From an uncultured Bacteroidales bacterium (GTDB lineage: Bacteria; Bacteroidota; Bacteroidia; Bacteroidales; Muribaculaceae): a DNA stretch of 12,889 nucleotides. Of the stretch, positions 1 to 7,234 are shown piece after piece (the stretch's first letter is position 1; each line of letters opens with the position of its first letter). The stretch is taken from assembly GCA_949123685.1 (NCBI GenBank), contig CASBHZ010000082.1:1-12889 (forward strand). The letters run 5' to 3'. The position numbers and the translations under genes are program-made. The notes beneath the pieces were generated by a model, which was not told the origin of the DNA, ran no database searches, and worked only from the letters and a program-made list of their open reading frames with translations.

Positions 1-453
1 TATAATCAGTCCATTCAACATTGCACATTCAACATTGCTGAATCCGGCTCCGTGCCTCCGTCAGGTCGTTCACGACCCCCGGTGCCTAAAAACAGCATTT
101 TGGCTCAAGCCGCAATGTCGTTGCAAGGAAAACCTCTATCCCCACGTGTCTCTATGTTATGCTTTTCGTGACAATTATCTAACTTGAAATTTATAATGTC
201 GGATATATAGCCATATGTTTGACGACTTGGCAGGAGCATTTCGATTGTTGAGAAATTCCGGTTTGAAAATGGGACATGAAACTGAATACTCTACTTAATT
301 TGATTGCCCCGTGCTTACTCAGTCAACATTATATCGGCGCCTATTGATATTTTTGCTCTACAAAACTATGTTTGCCATGTCTCATTTTGCGATGCAGGAT
401 GAAAATTTTTTAATTTCCCGTTTGCTGTCTTACAAAATGGGACAACACAGTCA
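1..453. other. Contig-edge region without a convincing gene
   Basis: I see no supportable gene here. The stretch holds a tandem 13-mer (12-38), a small perfect hairpin with stem GGTCG (64-68) and CGACC (73-77) around the loop TTCA, and scattered copies of AAAATGGGACA: direct at 266-276 and 434-444, with a near-matching inverted copy at 375-388. The left part (about 40-115) is visibly richer in G and C than the following 300 bases. It may be a dispersed intergenic repeat that broke the assembly. An open frame from a GTG at 311 to 646 exists but looks spurious. Confidence 0.5.
12..38. repeat. Tandem 13-base direct repeat
   Basis: CATTCAACATTGC occurs at 12-24 and again at 26-38, separated by one A. 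Short runs of this kind (variants of ATTCAACATT) occur in intergenic sequence of Bacteroidales genomes, as far as I recall. Two copies at the contig start suggest that the array continues beyond the window. The function is unknown. Confidence 0.7.
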
Positions 454-461
454 TAATTTTG
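454..461 (+). promoter_or_regulatory. Bacteroidota -7 promoter element
   Basis: TAATTTTG matches the Bacteroidota -7 consensus TAnnTTTG exactly and lies 27 bases before the ATG of the small membrane-protein frame at 489. The -33 position, 20 bases upstream, reads TTAC, only a partial match to TTTG, so the promoter is plausible but not strong. The copy of AAAATGGGACA at 434-444 lies in the spacer. Confidence 0.4.
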
Positions 462-488
462 TCGGTGTAAATTTCTATACAGCACTTT

Positions 489-719
489 ATGACACTGACA
501 GAATTAAGCTATATCTTTTTCAAAGCCCATATACTGATGGGAATTGGCTACGCTATAGGCGCGACGATTGCGTATCGCCACGGCATAAATTTGCCATGGC
601 TAATTGGACTTTTAACCGGTCTGCTCTTTTCAATACATATTTATAGAAAATGTATAATCGTGCTTATTAATGAGTACAAACGATTGAAAACAAAAAATAG
701 AAATGAAAACTTTTCGTGA
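489..719 (+). CDS. Small predicted membrane protein (76 aa)
   Basis: I do not recognise a family. The frame encodes a short amphipathic start, two hydrophobic stretches (about residues 15-29, MGIGYAIGATIAY, and 33-52, INLPWLIGLLTGLLFSIHIY) and a strongly basic tail (KRLKTKNRNE), as expected for a two-helix inner-membrane protein with a cytoplasmic C-terminus. A -7 element lies upstream at 454-461, and the stop overlaps the start of the next gene by 17 bases, which suggests translational coupling. The second Met at residue 17 (537) is an alternative start. An overlapping frame (311-646) lacks membrane character and is the less likely reading. The frame could still be chance coding. Confidence 0.42.
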   Translation: MTLTELSYIFFKAHILMGIGYAIGATIAYRHGINLPWLIGLLTGLLFSIHIYRKCIIVLINEYKRLKTKNRNENFS

Positions 720-1428
720 GTATCTAAATGAATGTCGGTTCGAAGATATATGGGGCTCAATAGTAGAAAATTTCTCAGAGACCGAAGGAATAAAGCCGGT
801 GTATGCCGAATATTATGAGAAGCTGAAAGTGCTTCCCCATAAATCAGTGAGAGGAGACATTGAGCTGTCAGGAGAACCAACAGAATACCCAGAAGGTATG
901 AACGGTGCTGTTGACTGGCTGATAGACAAGACAGTTAAAACTTCAGAAATAGAGAGTTCTAAGGTCGCAGCAATCTTACTTTACTGGGCATCGCTCCATA
1001 CATTTTATACCTCGAAAGAGCATGACGCTGACCTATTCAGGTATCTTGAAATTATAGATTCTCAGGATGGTAAGGCATTATGCGATTATATGATGGAATC
1101 AATGAAGCCTCAGCCATATCGTGCCGAAATAGAAGAAAGTCGGGAGCGTAAAGAAAAGCTTTTTTGGGAAGACACGTTCTCATGTCTCTATACAGGCGAT
1201 TGGCGCTATACGCTCCACATATTGAAACGAAAACTCCAATATGACATGGGCTTTATGCGTGGCTTTGCCGATCATGCCAGTCGCGAGCGGGATGCTGACA
1301 GAATGCAACTCTGTTGCATTCTGATTGATGGTGCAACTGCCTGCATCTATCCAGATGAACATCGCCGACGAATGCTGCATCTCCTCTTCAAAGTCCTTGA
1401 CCAATACATAACCGACTGGTGTGATTGA
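703..1428 (+). CDS. Hypothetical protein, 241 aa
   Basis: This is an intracellular-looking protein of unknown function, with no signal peptide and no membrane segments. The N-terminus (MKTFREYLNECRFEDIW) vaguely recalls Bacteroidota proteins of the DUF6557 type, but I cannot confirm this. The chain is mostly helical in character. It has a charged middle (IEESRERKEKLFWED, about 142-156) and a C-terminal half rich in aromatic residues, Cys and His (to DQYITDWCD). I see no catalytic motif. The gene starts inside the end of the small membrane-protein frame and is followed after 42 bases by the nuclease-like gene, which has its own promoter. The uninterrupted 241 codons and the co-directional neighbours make it a real gene. 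Its job in the cluster is unknown. Confidence 0.8.
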   Translation: MKTFREYLNECRFEDIWGSIVENFSETEGIKPVYAEYYEKLKVLPHKSVRGDIELSGEPTEYPEGMNGAVDWLIDKTVKTSEIESSKVAAILLYWASLHTFYTSKEHDADLFRYLEIIDSQDGKALCDYMMESMKPQPYRAEIEESRERKEKLFWEDTFSCLYTGDWRYTLHILKRKLQYDMGFMRGFADHASRERDADRMQLCCILIDGATACIYPDEHRRRMLHLLFKVLDQYITDWCD

Positions 1429-1434
1429 AATGCA

Positions 1435-1466
1435 TTTGGCTGATTGATAGATAATAATTAAATTTG
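1435..1466 (+). promoter_or_regulatory. Consensus Bacteroidota promoter before the nuclease-like gene
   Basis: The -33 element TTTG (1435-1438) and the -7 element TAAATTTG (1459-1466) are separated by exactly 20 bases, matching the Bacteroidota primary-sigma consensus in full. The ATG at 1471 begins only four bases after the -7 element, so transcription would start at or next to the start codon, giving a leaderless or nearly leaderless message. Confidence 0.7.
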
Positions 1467-1470
1467 TGTT

Positions 1471-2598
1471 ATGGATACTGAATTAAATACTTATATTTTA
1501 AAGATTGCATCCAAACTGGATTGTTCGGCGGCAAGTTTGGCATATAATCCTATGGAGCGATTTGCCAATTACGTTTCAACAAAGGAAATCGTCCATAGCA
1601 AGATTATTGCAGATTTACTTAACCCCAATGGAGAGCATCAGTTTGGTAATCGTTTTCTCGTCAAGTTACTCAAGTCAATCGGAGTTGATGTGCCATCCTT
1701 GCCCTTTCCTGATGCACATAATCCCATAAAACTACCAGTATCGATTGAGACTGAGAAGTATGCTCCTACAATATTGGACGGTGTAGAAACTAACGGTCGA
1801 ATTGATATTTTTCTACTTGTAGAGTTAGCCAACAATAGAAAGTATGCAGTTATCATTGAGAACAAACTCAATGATGCCCCCGACCAACCTCGGCAACTTG
1901 AACGATATAATGCTTATATTCATTCGCAGTACAAAGACTATGAGATTCGCACCGTCTATATGCCGCGAATAAAAACTAATTGTGATTATATGGGGGCAAA
2001 AATAATTGATGCTACAGAATTAGCCGACTTAATTGAGAACTCAATTAGCAACAGCAACTCTCTCAATAAGGCTGCTATTCAAGCATACGCCCACTATTTG
2101 AAAAACATAAGTAAAAATAATATTAACATGGACAATGCAATGATACTTTCAAGGATGTCTGTCGACGACATATTGAAAGCGAAAACCATAAAAGACGCAT
2201 ATGGTAGACTCTGTGAGGCTTTCGCCGAGTGCGTGAAAAACAATTACAATAAGTTCAAAAGTCGTAAGGCTTCAATCTCATCCAAATATTCATCGTATTG
2301 TTATATATGGAATCCGGAAGCTTATGGTAAGACAAGCCTATGGCTAGCAGTGGGGTTTGATTACGACGGGTATTTTTTTTATATTGTCTCGAATAATCAG
2401 GAGAATCCGAATTATTCGGAATATCTAAAAACGCTAAATATAACCAAATCCAGCGAAGACGCAGAAGGATTTTGGCACAAGCCTAATAATGAGAATCTTT
2501 TCAAGAAATCATTTGCAGGCAAACCTGATTTTAACGAGTTGGAATCGGACATTGATAAGTGGCTTAAAAAACTTGATGAAGTTGCTGGTGTCAAATGA
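1471..2598 (+). CDS. PD-(D/E)XK nuclease-like protein (375 aa)
   Basis: This is probably a DNA-cleaving enzyme of the PD-(D/E)XK superfamily, resembling PDDEXK_4. The fold signature is visible in order: E39 with H42 in KEIVHSKIIADLLNP, D112 in GRIDIFLL, E130 and K132 in YAVIIENKLND, and Q139 and Q142 in DQPRQLERY. The spacing of D112 to the E-N-K triplet fits the core beta hairpin. The C-terminal half (about 220-375) is unrecognised and may bind substrate or a partner. ATG 1471 sits directly behind a consensus promoter; Met28 (1552) is an alternative start just before the conserved part. The stop overlaps the phosphoesterase start (ATGA), so the two are translationally coupled. Family proteins often occur in defence islands, but the target here is unknown. 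Confidence 0.85.
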   Translation: MDTELNTYILKIASKLDCSAASLAYNPMERFANYVSTKEIVHSKIIADLLNPNGEHQFGNRFLVKLLKSIGVDVPSLPFPDAHNPIKLPVSIETEKYAPTILDGVETNGRIDIFLLVELANNRKYAVIIENKLNDAPDQPRQLERYNAYIHSQYKDYEIRTVYMPRIKTNCDYMGAKIIDATELADLIENSISNSNSLNKAAIQAYAHYLKNISKNNINMDNAMILSRMSVDDILKAKTIKDAYGRLCEAFAECVKNNYNKFKSRKASISSKYSSYCYIWNPEAYGKTSLWLAVGFDYDGYFFYIVSNNQENPNYSEYLKTLNITKSSEDAEGFWHKPNNENLFKKSFAGKPDFNELESDIDKWLKKLDEVAGVK

Positions 2599-3188
2599 AA
2601 ATACTGCATCTCTCTGATACTCATGGCTGCCACCATCGGCTGAGAGACTTGCCCGAGGCTGATGTGGTGATACATTCCGGTGACTTTTGTATGGTAGGGA
2701 GCGAACCGGAAGCTATTGATTTTATCAACTGGTTTTGCGATTTGCCTTACCGACACAAGATTTTCATTTGTGGCAATCACGACGATTGCCTCTATGGGGC
2801 AAACATTGACGGGCTTGACAACAATGTGCATTACCTGTGCAACTCCGGAATTGAGATTGACGGATTGAAATTCTATGGTGTCCCGATGTTCATGGGTGAT
2901 TGTGTAACCGACCGCCAAAGCCGCAATTATGCCCGTATACCTGCTGACACCGATATACTGATAACCCATTCTCCGGCATGCGGGATCCTTGACTTTGATG
3001 ATAACATCAATTACGGCTCTGTGGAAATCCTCGAAAGGCTCTCCAATCTCCATATCAAAGCGCATCTTTTCGGACATATCCATGCCCAACACGGAATTGT
3101 AGAACAAAATGGTGTAATATTCTCAAATGGTGCAGTCATAAATTCCGATTATTCCAGTATCTCAACTTGCAATGTCATTAACATTTGA
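2595..3188 (+). CDS. Calcineurin-like metallophosphoesterase (197 aa)
   Basis: This is a dinuclear-metal phosphoesterase of the small MPPED/UPF0046-like type. All metal-binding blocks are present: D8 and H10 (SDTHG), G29-D30 (HSGDF), the GNHD block at 60-63, H125 in ITHSPACG, and GHIH at 160-163. The length is close to a bare catalytic domain, with no added domain, signal peptide or membrane anchor, so it acts in the cytoplasm. Substrates in this family include phosphodiesters, cyclic nucleotides and nucleic-acid ends; the sequence does not tell which. The start overlaps the nuclease-like stop by four bases, implying matched expression and probably a joint function, such as nuclease plus end-processing or signal-degrading enzyme (inference). 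Confidence 0.9.
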   Translation: MKILHLSDTHGCHHRLRDLPEADVVIHSGDFCMVGSEPEAIDFINWFCDLPYRHKIFICGNHDDCLYGANIDGLDNNVHYLCNSGIEIDGLKFYGVPMFMGDCVTDRQSRNYARIPADTDILITHSPACGILDFDDNINYGSVEILERLSNLHIKAHLFGHIHAQHGIVEQNGVIFSNGAVINSDYSSISTCNVINI

Positions 3189-3314
3189 TTCTCAATTATC
3201 AATATCAAATTCAACAGGTAACTTATATTGCACAAATAAAAACACCTAAGAATATATGGATGATAACATCATTGTTAACCGAGCGTATTTATTCCCATAA
3301 AAACAATTTTATAT

Positions 3315-4313
3315 ATGAAGGAATCTAAAACAACAAAAAAATTAGCCGAAGCCCTATCCTCTACGTCAATTTTTAATACTTGTAAATCCAGGAACGGTGC
3401 TATATTGCTATTCAACGAGAATTATATTTCCTCGCTCTACTCAGAACGATTTAATATTACTGATAACCTTGAAAAATTTGAGAGAGCGTTTCAAATTGTG
3501 ACCAATAGTGTAGGAAATGAAGCTTCTAAGATTAATTCTGTTATTTCATCATCCTTGCTATCTCTATTGATATTTCATAGACTTTTTGAGAATAAATCAG
3601 ATGAAATAAAGCTAAATCTAAATTTGAATGAAAAGGATTATACTTTCACGCAAGCTTTATTTGAGGTTCGTAACAAGGTCATTGGATATCCTTCTTGCGT
3701 GGATGTGGTTCTAAAAGCAAAAGAAGACGGAACTCTGTTGTTCTTAGAATCAAAATTCACGGAATATATTGATGGTCTGAATCGCTCCGAGACTTATGGT
3801 TCAAGCTATTGTGCTTTATACAAACATTTTAAAGATTTCATGGGAAACGCAGGATTGTCGGTGGAAACAAGTGATCATTCTTTGCAACTTCGTTCCGATG
3901 ATGGAGAAAAATATATTGAAGGAATAAAGCAATCCATCAGCCATCTGATCGGTCTTGTTAAAGGTCCACAAGAAGTAATTGATGGTCCATATGATGAAGC
4001 CTATTTGAAGGAATATAAGTCACTTTTTAAGAATGCACCAAGACTAATATACGGCACGATCCTATTTGATCCCAGTCATGTTCTGAAGGACGCAAAAGCA
4101 TCGTTCGACGAGTATGTGGATTTGTATAAAAAGACAATAGGGGCAAATGGCGATAAAATTGTAACTGAGATCAAAAGATGGTGTAGTCCAGAATCTAAAA
4201 CTGTAATAGAAGTTCTAAATAGCCCGATCACATATCAGAATTTACTTTTTAATAACGATTCATATAAAGAGAATCTGCCAAAAAGAATCAAGCAATTCTA
4301 TCATCTATTGTGA
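3315..4313 (+). CDS. Putative PD-(D/E)XK restriction-like endonuclease (332 aa)
   Basis: A second nuclease-like protein, distinct in sequence from the one at 1471. The motifs are E117 in ALFEVRNKV, D130 in YPSCVDVVL, E145 and K147 in LLFLESKFTEY, and a helix with Q206 in YIEGIKQSISHLIGL, which fits motif order E, D, ExK, Q of the superfamily. The pattern with ESKF resembles the family named after Porphyromonas PGN_0703 (putative restriction endonuclease), but that link is from memory. The N-terminus (1-115) is helical and unrecognised. There is no methyltransferase beside it, which would be unusual for a classic restriction enzyme. It lies 126 bases after the phosphoesterase; I found no good promoter in that gap, so it may be co-transcribed. 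A strong hairpin follows it. Confidence 0.7.
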   Translation: MKESKTTKKLAEALSSTSIFNTCKSRNGAILLFNENYISSLYSERFNITDNLEKFERAFQIVTNSVGNEASKINSVISSSLLSLLIFHRLFENKSDEIKLNLNLNEKDYTFTQALFEVRNKVIGYPSCVDVVLKAKEDGTLLFLESKFTEYIDGLNRSETYGSSYCALYKHFKDFMGNAGLSVETSDHSLQLRSDDGEKYIEGIKQSISHLIGLVKGPQEVIDGPYDEAYLKEYKSLFKNAPRLIYGTILFDPSHVLKDAKASFDEYVDLYKKTIGANGDKIVTEIKRWCSPESKTVIEVLNSPITYQNLLFNNDSYKENLPKRIKQFYHLL

Positions 4314-4336
4314 AAAATACCACATATCCTTAATAC

Positions 4337-4375
4337 TCATGGACAATATGATTAACCCAATCGTATTGTCCATGA
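4337..4375. terminator. Strong hairpin, possible terminator after the nuclease cassette
   Basis: TCATGGACAATA (4337-4348) pairs perfectly with TATTGTCCATGA (4364-4375). Inside, after a T-G pair, GATT (4350-4353) pairs with AATC (4359-4362) around the loop AACCC. The stem is about 17 pairs. No T run follows immediately; a run of seven T appears only at 4394-4400. It could therefore be a terminator of the + strand cassette, an operator, or a processing hairpin. Confidence 0.5.
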
Positions 4376-4397
4376 AAATTGTTGGATCATACATTTT

Positions 4398-4424
4398 TTT
4401 GAGAATAAATAGGCACTAATTTTG
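4398..4424 (+). promoter_or_regulatory. Promoter of the GH2 gene
   Basis: The -7 element TAATTTTG (4417-4424) is a perfect match to TAnnTTTG. A TTTG at 4398-4401 can serve as the -33 box, but the spacer of 15 bases is shorter than the usual 19-21. Transcription would start near 4430, placing the 22-base palindrome at 4437-4458 inside the leader. Confidence 0.55.
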
Positions 4425-4436
4425 CATCTGACTTAG

Positions 4437-4458
4437 AGAAGTTGTTTAAACAACTTCT
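4437..4458. promoter_or_regulatory. Perfect 22-base palindrome in the GH2 leader (motif copy A)
   Basis: AGAAGTTGTTT is followed at once by its exact reverse complement, centred between 4447 and 4448. It lies 12 bases after the -7 element and 18 bases before the ATG at 4477. The sequence is a symmetric version of the motif AGAAGCTGTTTAAA found at 10135-10150, at 11434-11449 and, degenerate, at 12627-12640. It may be a regulator-binding site or an RNA leader element. Confidence 0.6.
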
Positions 4459-4476
4459 TAAACCTTGATTTTAACC

Positions 4477-7233
4477 ATGACTCAGAATATGTTTAGTAAA
4501 ATATCATTATTCACAGGATTCGTAGCAGGAATCTGTTTCACTTCGTTTTCTCAGACCATGAGCGTGGCGGGTAAATGGCTCGCAGAATTATCATCAGGAC
4601 AGGTTGCCGAGATTGAATTACCTGGAACTTTGGATATGGCTGGAATAGGAATCCCCGATTCTTTAAAAATTGAAATGGCAAAGCCTCAATTATTGAGGCT
4701 CACGCGAAAAGTCAGTTATATTGGTCCTTGCAAATATATCCGAACAATTGAAATTCCCAAGGATATGGCAGGAAAACCACTTAGACTCAAGATGGAACGA
4801 GTGCTTTGGAAAAGCACACTCGTTATTGACGATAAGCCTATAAACCAAGAAAACATTAGCCTTAACTCTCCTCATTTTTTCGAGATTCCACCATTAAACC
4901 AAGGAAAACATATATTCGAAATCACAATAGACAACCGTTGCCAACGAGACATCTCATTCAGTAATCTGTGTCATTCATATACCAATGACACCCACACCAT
5001 ATGGAATGGTGTTCTCGGAGATTTTACACTAAGTGTTGTCCCTACAGTAGAGATTGCAAGGATAAATGTCTATCCCGACATAAGAAAAGAATCTATAGAA
5101 GTTGATATGACAGTCAATAACGTATCAAACAGAAAGGAAAATAGGAATATAAAGTTGACAATTAAGGATAAAGGTAATGGGCATGTAGTCGGCAACGCCT
5201 CTTTAAAATATACGGCAAGTCCTGGTATATCAAACTTAAAGACAATTATAAAGCTTGATAACCCCGAACTATGGAACGAGTTTTCACAGCCTCTTTACCG
5301 GCTTGCTGCCACGGCAGGAGATTCATTTGCCGAAACAACCTTTGGAATGAGAGAAGTTGCAACAGATGGAAAAAGTCTCTTGATCAACAGACACAAAACC
5401 TTTCTACGCGGCACACTTGACTGCTGCGTATTCCCACTCACAGGAGTCCCGCCGACAGACAAAGAAGGATGGACAAAAGAGATGAAGACTTTGAAAGATT
5501 GGGGGTTCAATCATATCCGGTTTCATTCGTGGTGCCCACCCGAAGCGGCGTTTGAAGTTGCCGACAGCATCGGTTTGTATCTGCAAACAGAACTTCCCGT
5601 ATGGTCACTCAACATCGGCAATAATCCGAATGTAACAACATTCCTGCATGACGAGTTCAAGAACATGTCGGCAAATTATGGTAACCATCCCTCATGGATA
5701 ATGTCAACATGCGGCAATGAGCTTCAACATGATTTCAATGTGCTTAACGATCTTGTTAAAGAAATGAGGGATTACGATCCTCGTCATATCTATGCCGCCA
5801 CATCGTTCACCTTTGAAAAAGGGCATGGAGGGCATGCCGAACCATACGACCAGTTCCTTATAACGCAATGGACTGACGATGGTTGGGTAAGAGGGCAGGG
5901 AGTATTCGACAATGAACCGCCTTCCTTCGACAAGAACTATTCCCGGTCAATGAATTGCATCACGGTGCCCCTCATATCGCATGAAATAGGGCAATATGCC
6001 GTGTATCCCAATATTGATGAGATAAACAAATATACCGGAATCCTTGATCCCCTTAATTTCAAAGCCATAAAAAACGATCTTGAAAGAAAAGGTCTCCTTG
6101 ACAAAGCTAATGATTACTTAAATGCAACGGGACGCTTTGCCAACATACTTTACAAAGAAGAGATAGAGAGAGCATTGAAGACGCCCGGATTCTCCGGTAT
6201 CCAGCTTCTTGGCATACAGGATTTTCCGGGGCAGGGCACAGCTCTGGTTGGACTTATTGATGCATTCTGGGATGCAAAAGGCATGGTGAAAGATATTGAT
6301 TTCAAGAAATTCAATGCCCCGGTAGTTCCACTTGCCAATTTTCCCAAAGCTGTATACTCTTGCTCCGAAAACTTCATCTCGAACATCGATATTGCCAACT
6401 ATAGCCTTGAAAACATTGATGGAAAAACCATATCATGGTCATTAAAGGGAGAAGACTCGCCTTTGAAATCTGGAATAATAGAATCCGTTTACATCCCGCA
6501 AGGTGAAGTTAAGAATATAGGCAAACTCAGCATTCCTCTTACCGGTTTTAAAGTTCCGGGTAAACTGACACTGACTATAAAAATATCCGACACGGAATAT
6601 GAGAACTCCTGGAATATATGGGTCTATCCGGACATAGACAAAGTTAATCCCGGCAACTTGATTTCAACATCCGATCCAGCACTTGCCATAACGGCACTTG
6701 AAAAAGGAAACAATGTATTGTATATCCCCGAATCATCCGAAATCAACGGCATAGAGAGTAAATTCCTTCCCGTATTCTGGAGTCCGGTGCATTTCCCGAA
6801 ACAGGCAGGCGGTATGGGAGTGATTGCAGATGTAAGACATCAGTCCCTAAAAGGATTTCCCACTGACGGGCATAGCGACTGGCAATGGTGGAGACCCGTA
6901 AAAAATGCAAACGTCATGATTCTTGATCAAATGACTGACAAGAACACAGGGAAGAATATAGAGCCGATAATCGGAGTCATAGACAATTTCTATAGGAATA
7001 GAAGACTTGGCTATATGTTTGAAGCAAGATGTGGCAACGGAAAACTTCTGGTATCATCAATAAACCTGAAAGTTGACAGTCCGGAAATGAAATCTTTCTT
7101 CCAAGGGGTTGCAGACTATATAAACTCACCTCATTTCAATCCTGAAAACGAGATTTCGATAGAAACGTTTGAATCAATATCTAATGGAGTTGCACCCATA
7201 GATACAACGACTGAAACTTCAATATACGAATGA
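4477..7233 (+). CDS. Exported glycoside hydrolase family 2 protein (918 aa)
   Basis: A secreted or periplasmic sugar-cleaving enzyme of GH2 type; the substrate cannot be read from sequence. I chose ATG 4477 over the upstream TTG 4465 because it gives a normal signal peptide (residues 1-26: a Lys, a hydrophobic core, then SFSQ). A beta-sandwich sugar-binding domain follows (about 30-190), then an immunoglobulin-like domain (195-295) and a TIM barrel (305-610). The expected acid/base is E415 in NHPSWIMSTCGNEL and the likely nucleophile is E503 in ISHEIGQY. A long C-terminal part (715-895) with GFPTDGHSDWQWW (793-805) matches a tail I associate with this GH2 subgroup. The gene converges on the DUF4249/TonB operon with a single base between the stop codons and shares its leader motif. 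Confidence 0.88.
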   Translation: MTQNMFSKISLFTGFVAGICFTSFSQTMSVAGKWLAELSSGQVAEIELPGTLDMAGIGIPDSLKIEMAKPQLLRLTRKVSYIGPCKYIRTIEIPKDMAGKPLRLKMERVLWKSTLVIDDKPINQENISLNSPHFFEIPPLNQGKHIFEITIDNRCQRDISFSNLCHSYTNDTHTIWNGVLGDFTLSVVPTVEIARINVYPDIRKESIEVDMTVNNVSNRKENRNIKLTIKDKGNGHVVGNASLKYTASPGISNLKTIIKLDNPELWNEFSQPLYRLAATAGDSFAETTFGMREVATDGKSLLINRHKTFLRGTLDCCVFPLTGVPPTDKEGWTKEMKTLKDWGFNHIRFHSWCPPEAAFEVADSIGLYLQTELPVWSLNIGNNPNVTTFLHDEFKNMSANYGNHPSWIMSTCGNELQHDFNVLNDLVKEMRDYDPRHIYAATSFTFEKGHGGHAEPYDQFLITQWTDDGWVRGQGVFDNEPPSFDKNYSRSMNCITVPLISHEIGQYAVYPNIDEINKYTGILDPLNFKAIKNDLERKGLLDKANDYLNATGRFANILYKEEIERALKTPGFSGIQLLGIQDFPGQGTALVGLIDAFWDAKGMVKDIDFKKFNAPVVPLANFPKAVYSCSENFISNIDIANYSLENIDGKTISWSLKGEDSPLKSGIIESVYIPQGEVKNIGKLSIPLTGFKVPGKLTLTIKISDTEYENSWNIWVYPDIDKVNPGNLISTSDPALAITALEKGNNVLYIPESSEINGIESKFLPVFWSPVHFPKQAGGMGVIADVRHQSLKGFPTDGHSDWQWWRPVKNANVMILDQMTDKNTGKNIEPIIGVIDNFYRNRRLGYMFEARCGNGKLLVSSINLKVDSPEMKSFFQGVADYINSPHFNPENEISIETFESISNGVAPIDTTTETSIYE

Positions 7234-7234
7234 T

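Noticed and set aside
311..646. Open frame of 111 codons from a GTG start
   Set aside because: Low-complexity, unrecognised, poor start, and it conflicts with the membrane-protein frame at 489-719, which has the better promoter and composition.
2412..3107. Long minus-strand open frame of 231 codons across the nuclease-like/phosphoesterase junction
   Set aside because: It lies wholly antisense to two genes with clear catalytic motifs and encodes no recognisable domain; it is a shadow of their codon use.
3183..3210. Inverted repeat ATTTGAT / ATCAAAT after the phosphoesterase gene as a terminator
   Set aside because: Only seven AT-rich pairs, a 14-base loop and no T run; too weak to call.
703..4313. 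A complete restriction-modification or CRISPR system
   Set aside because: No methyltransferase motifs, specificity subunit, Cas-like gene or spaced repeat array is present.
4465..4476. Upstream TTG start for the GH2 gene
   Set aside because: ATG at 4477 gives a standard signal peptide and leaves the palindrome and a spacer outside the coding region.
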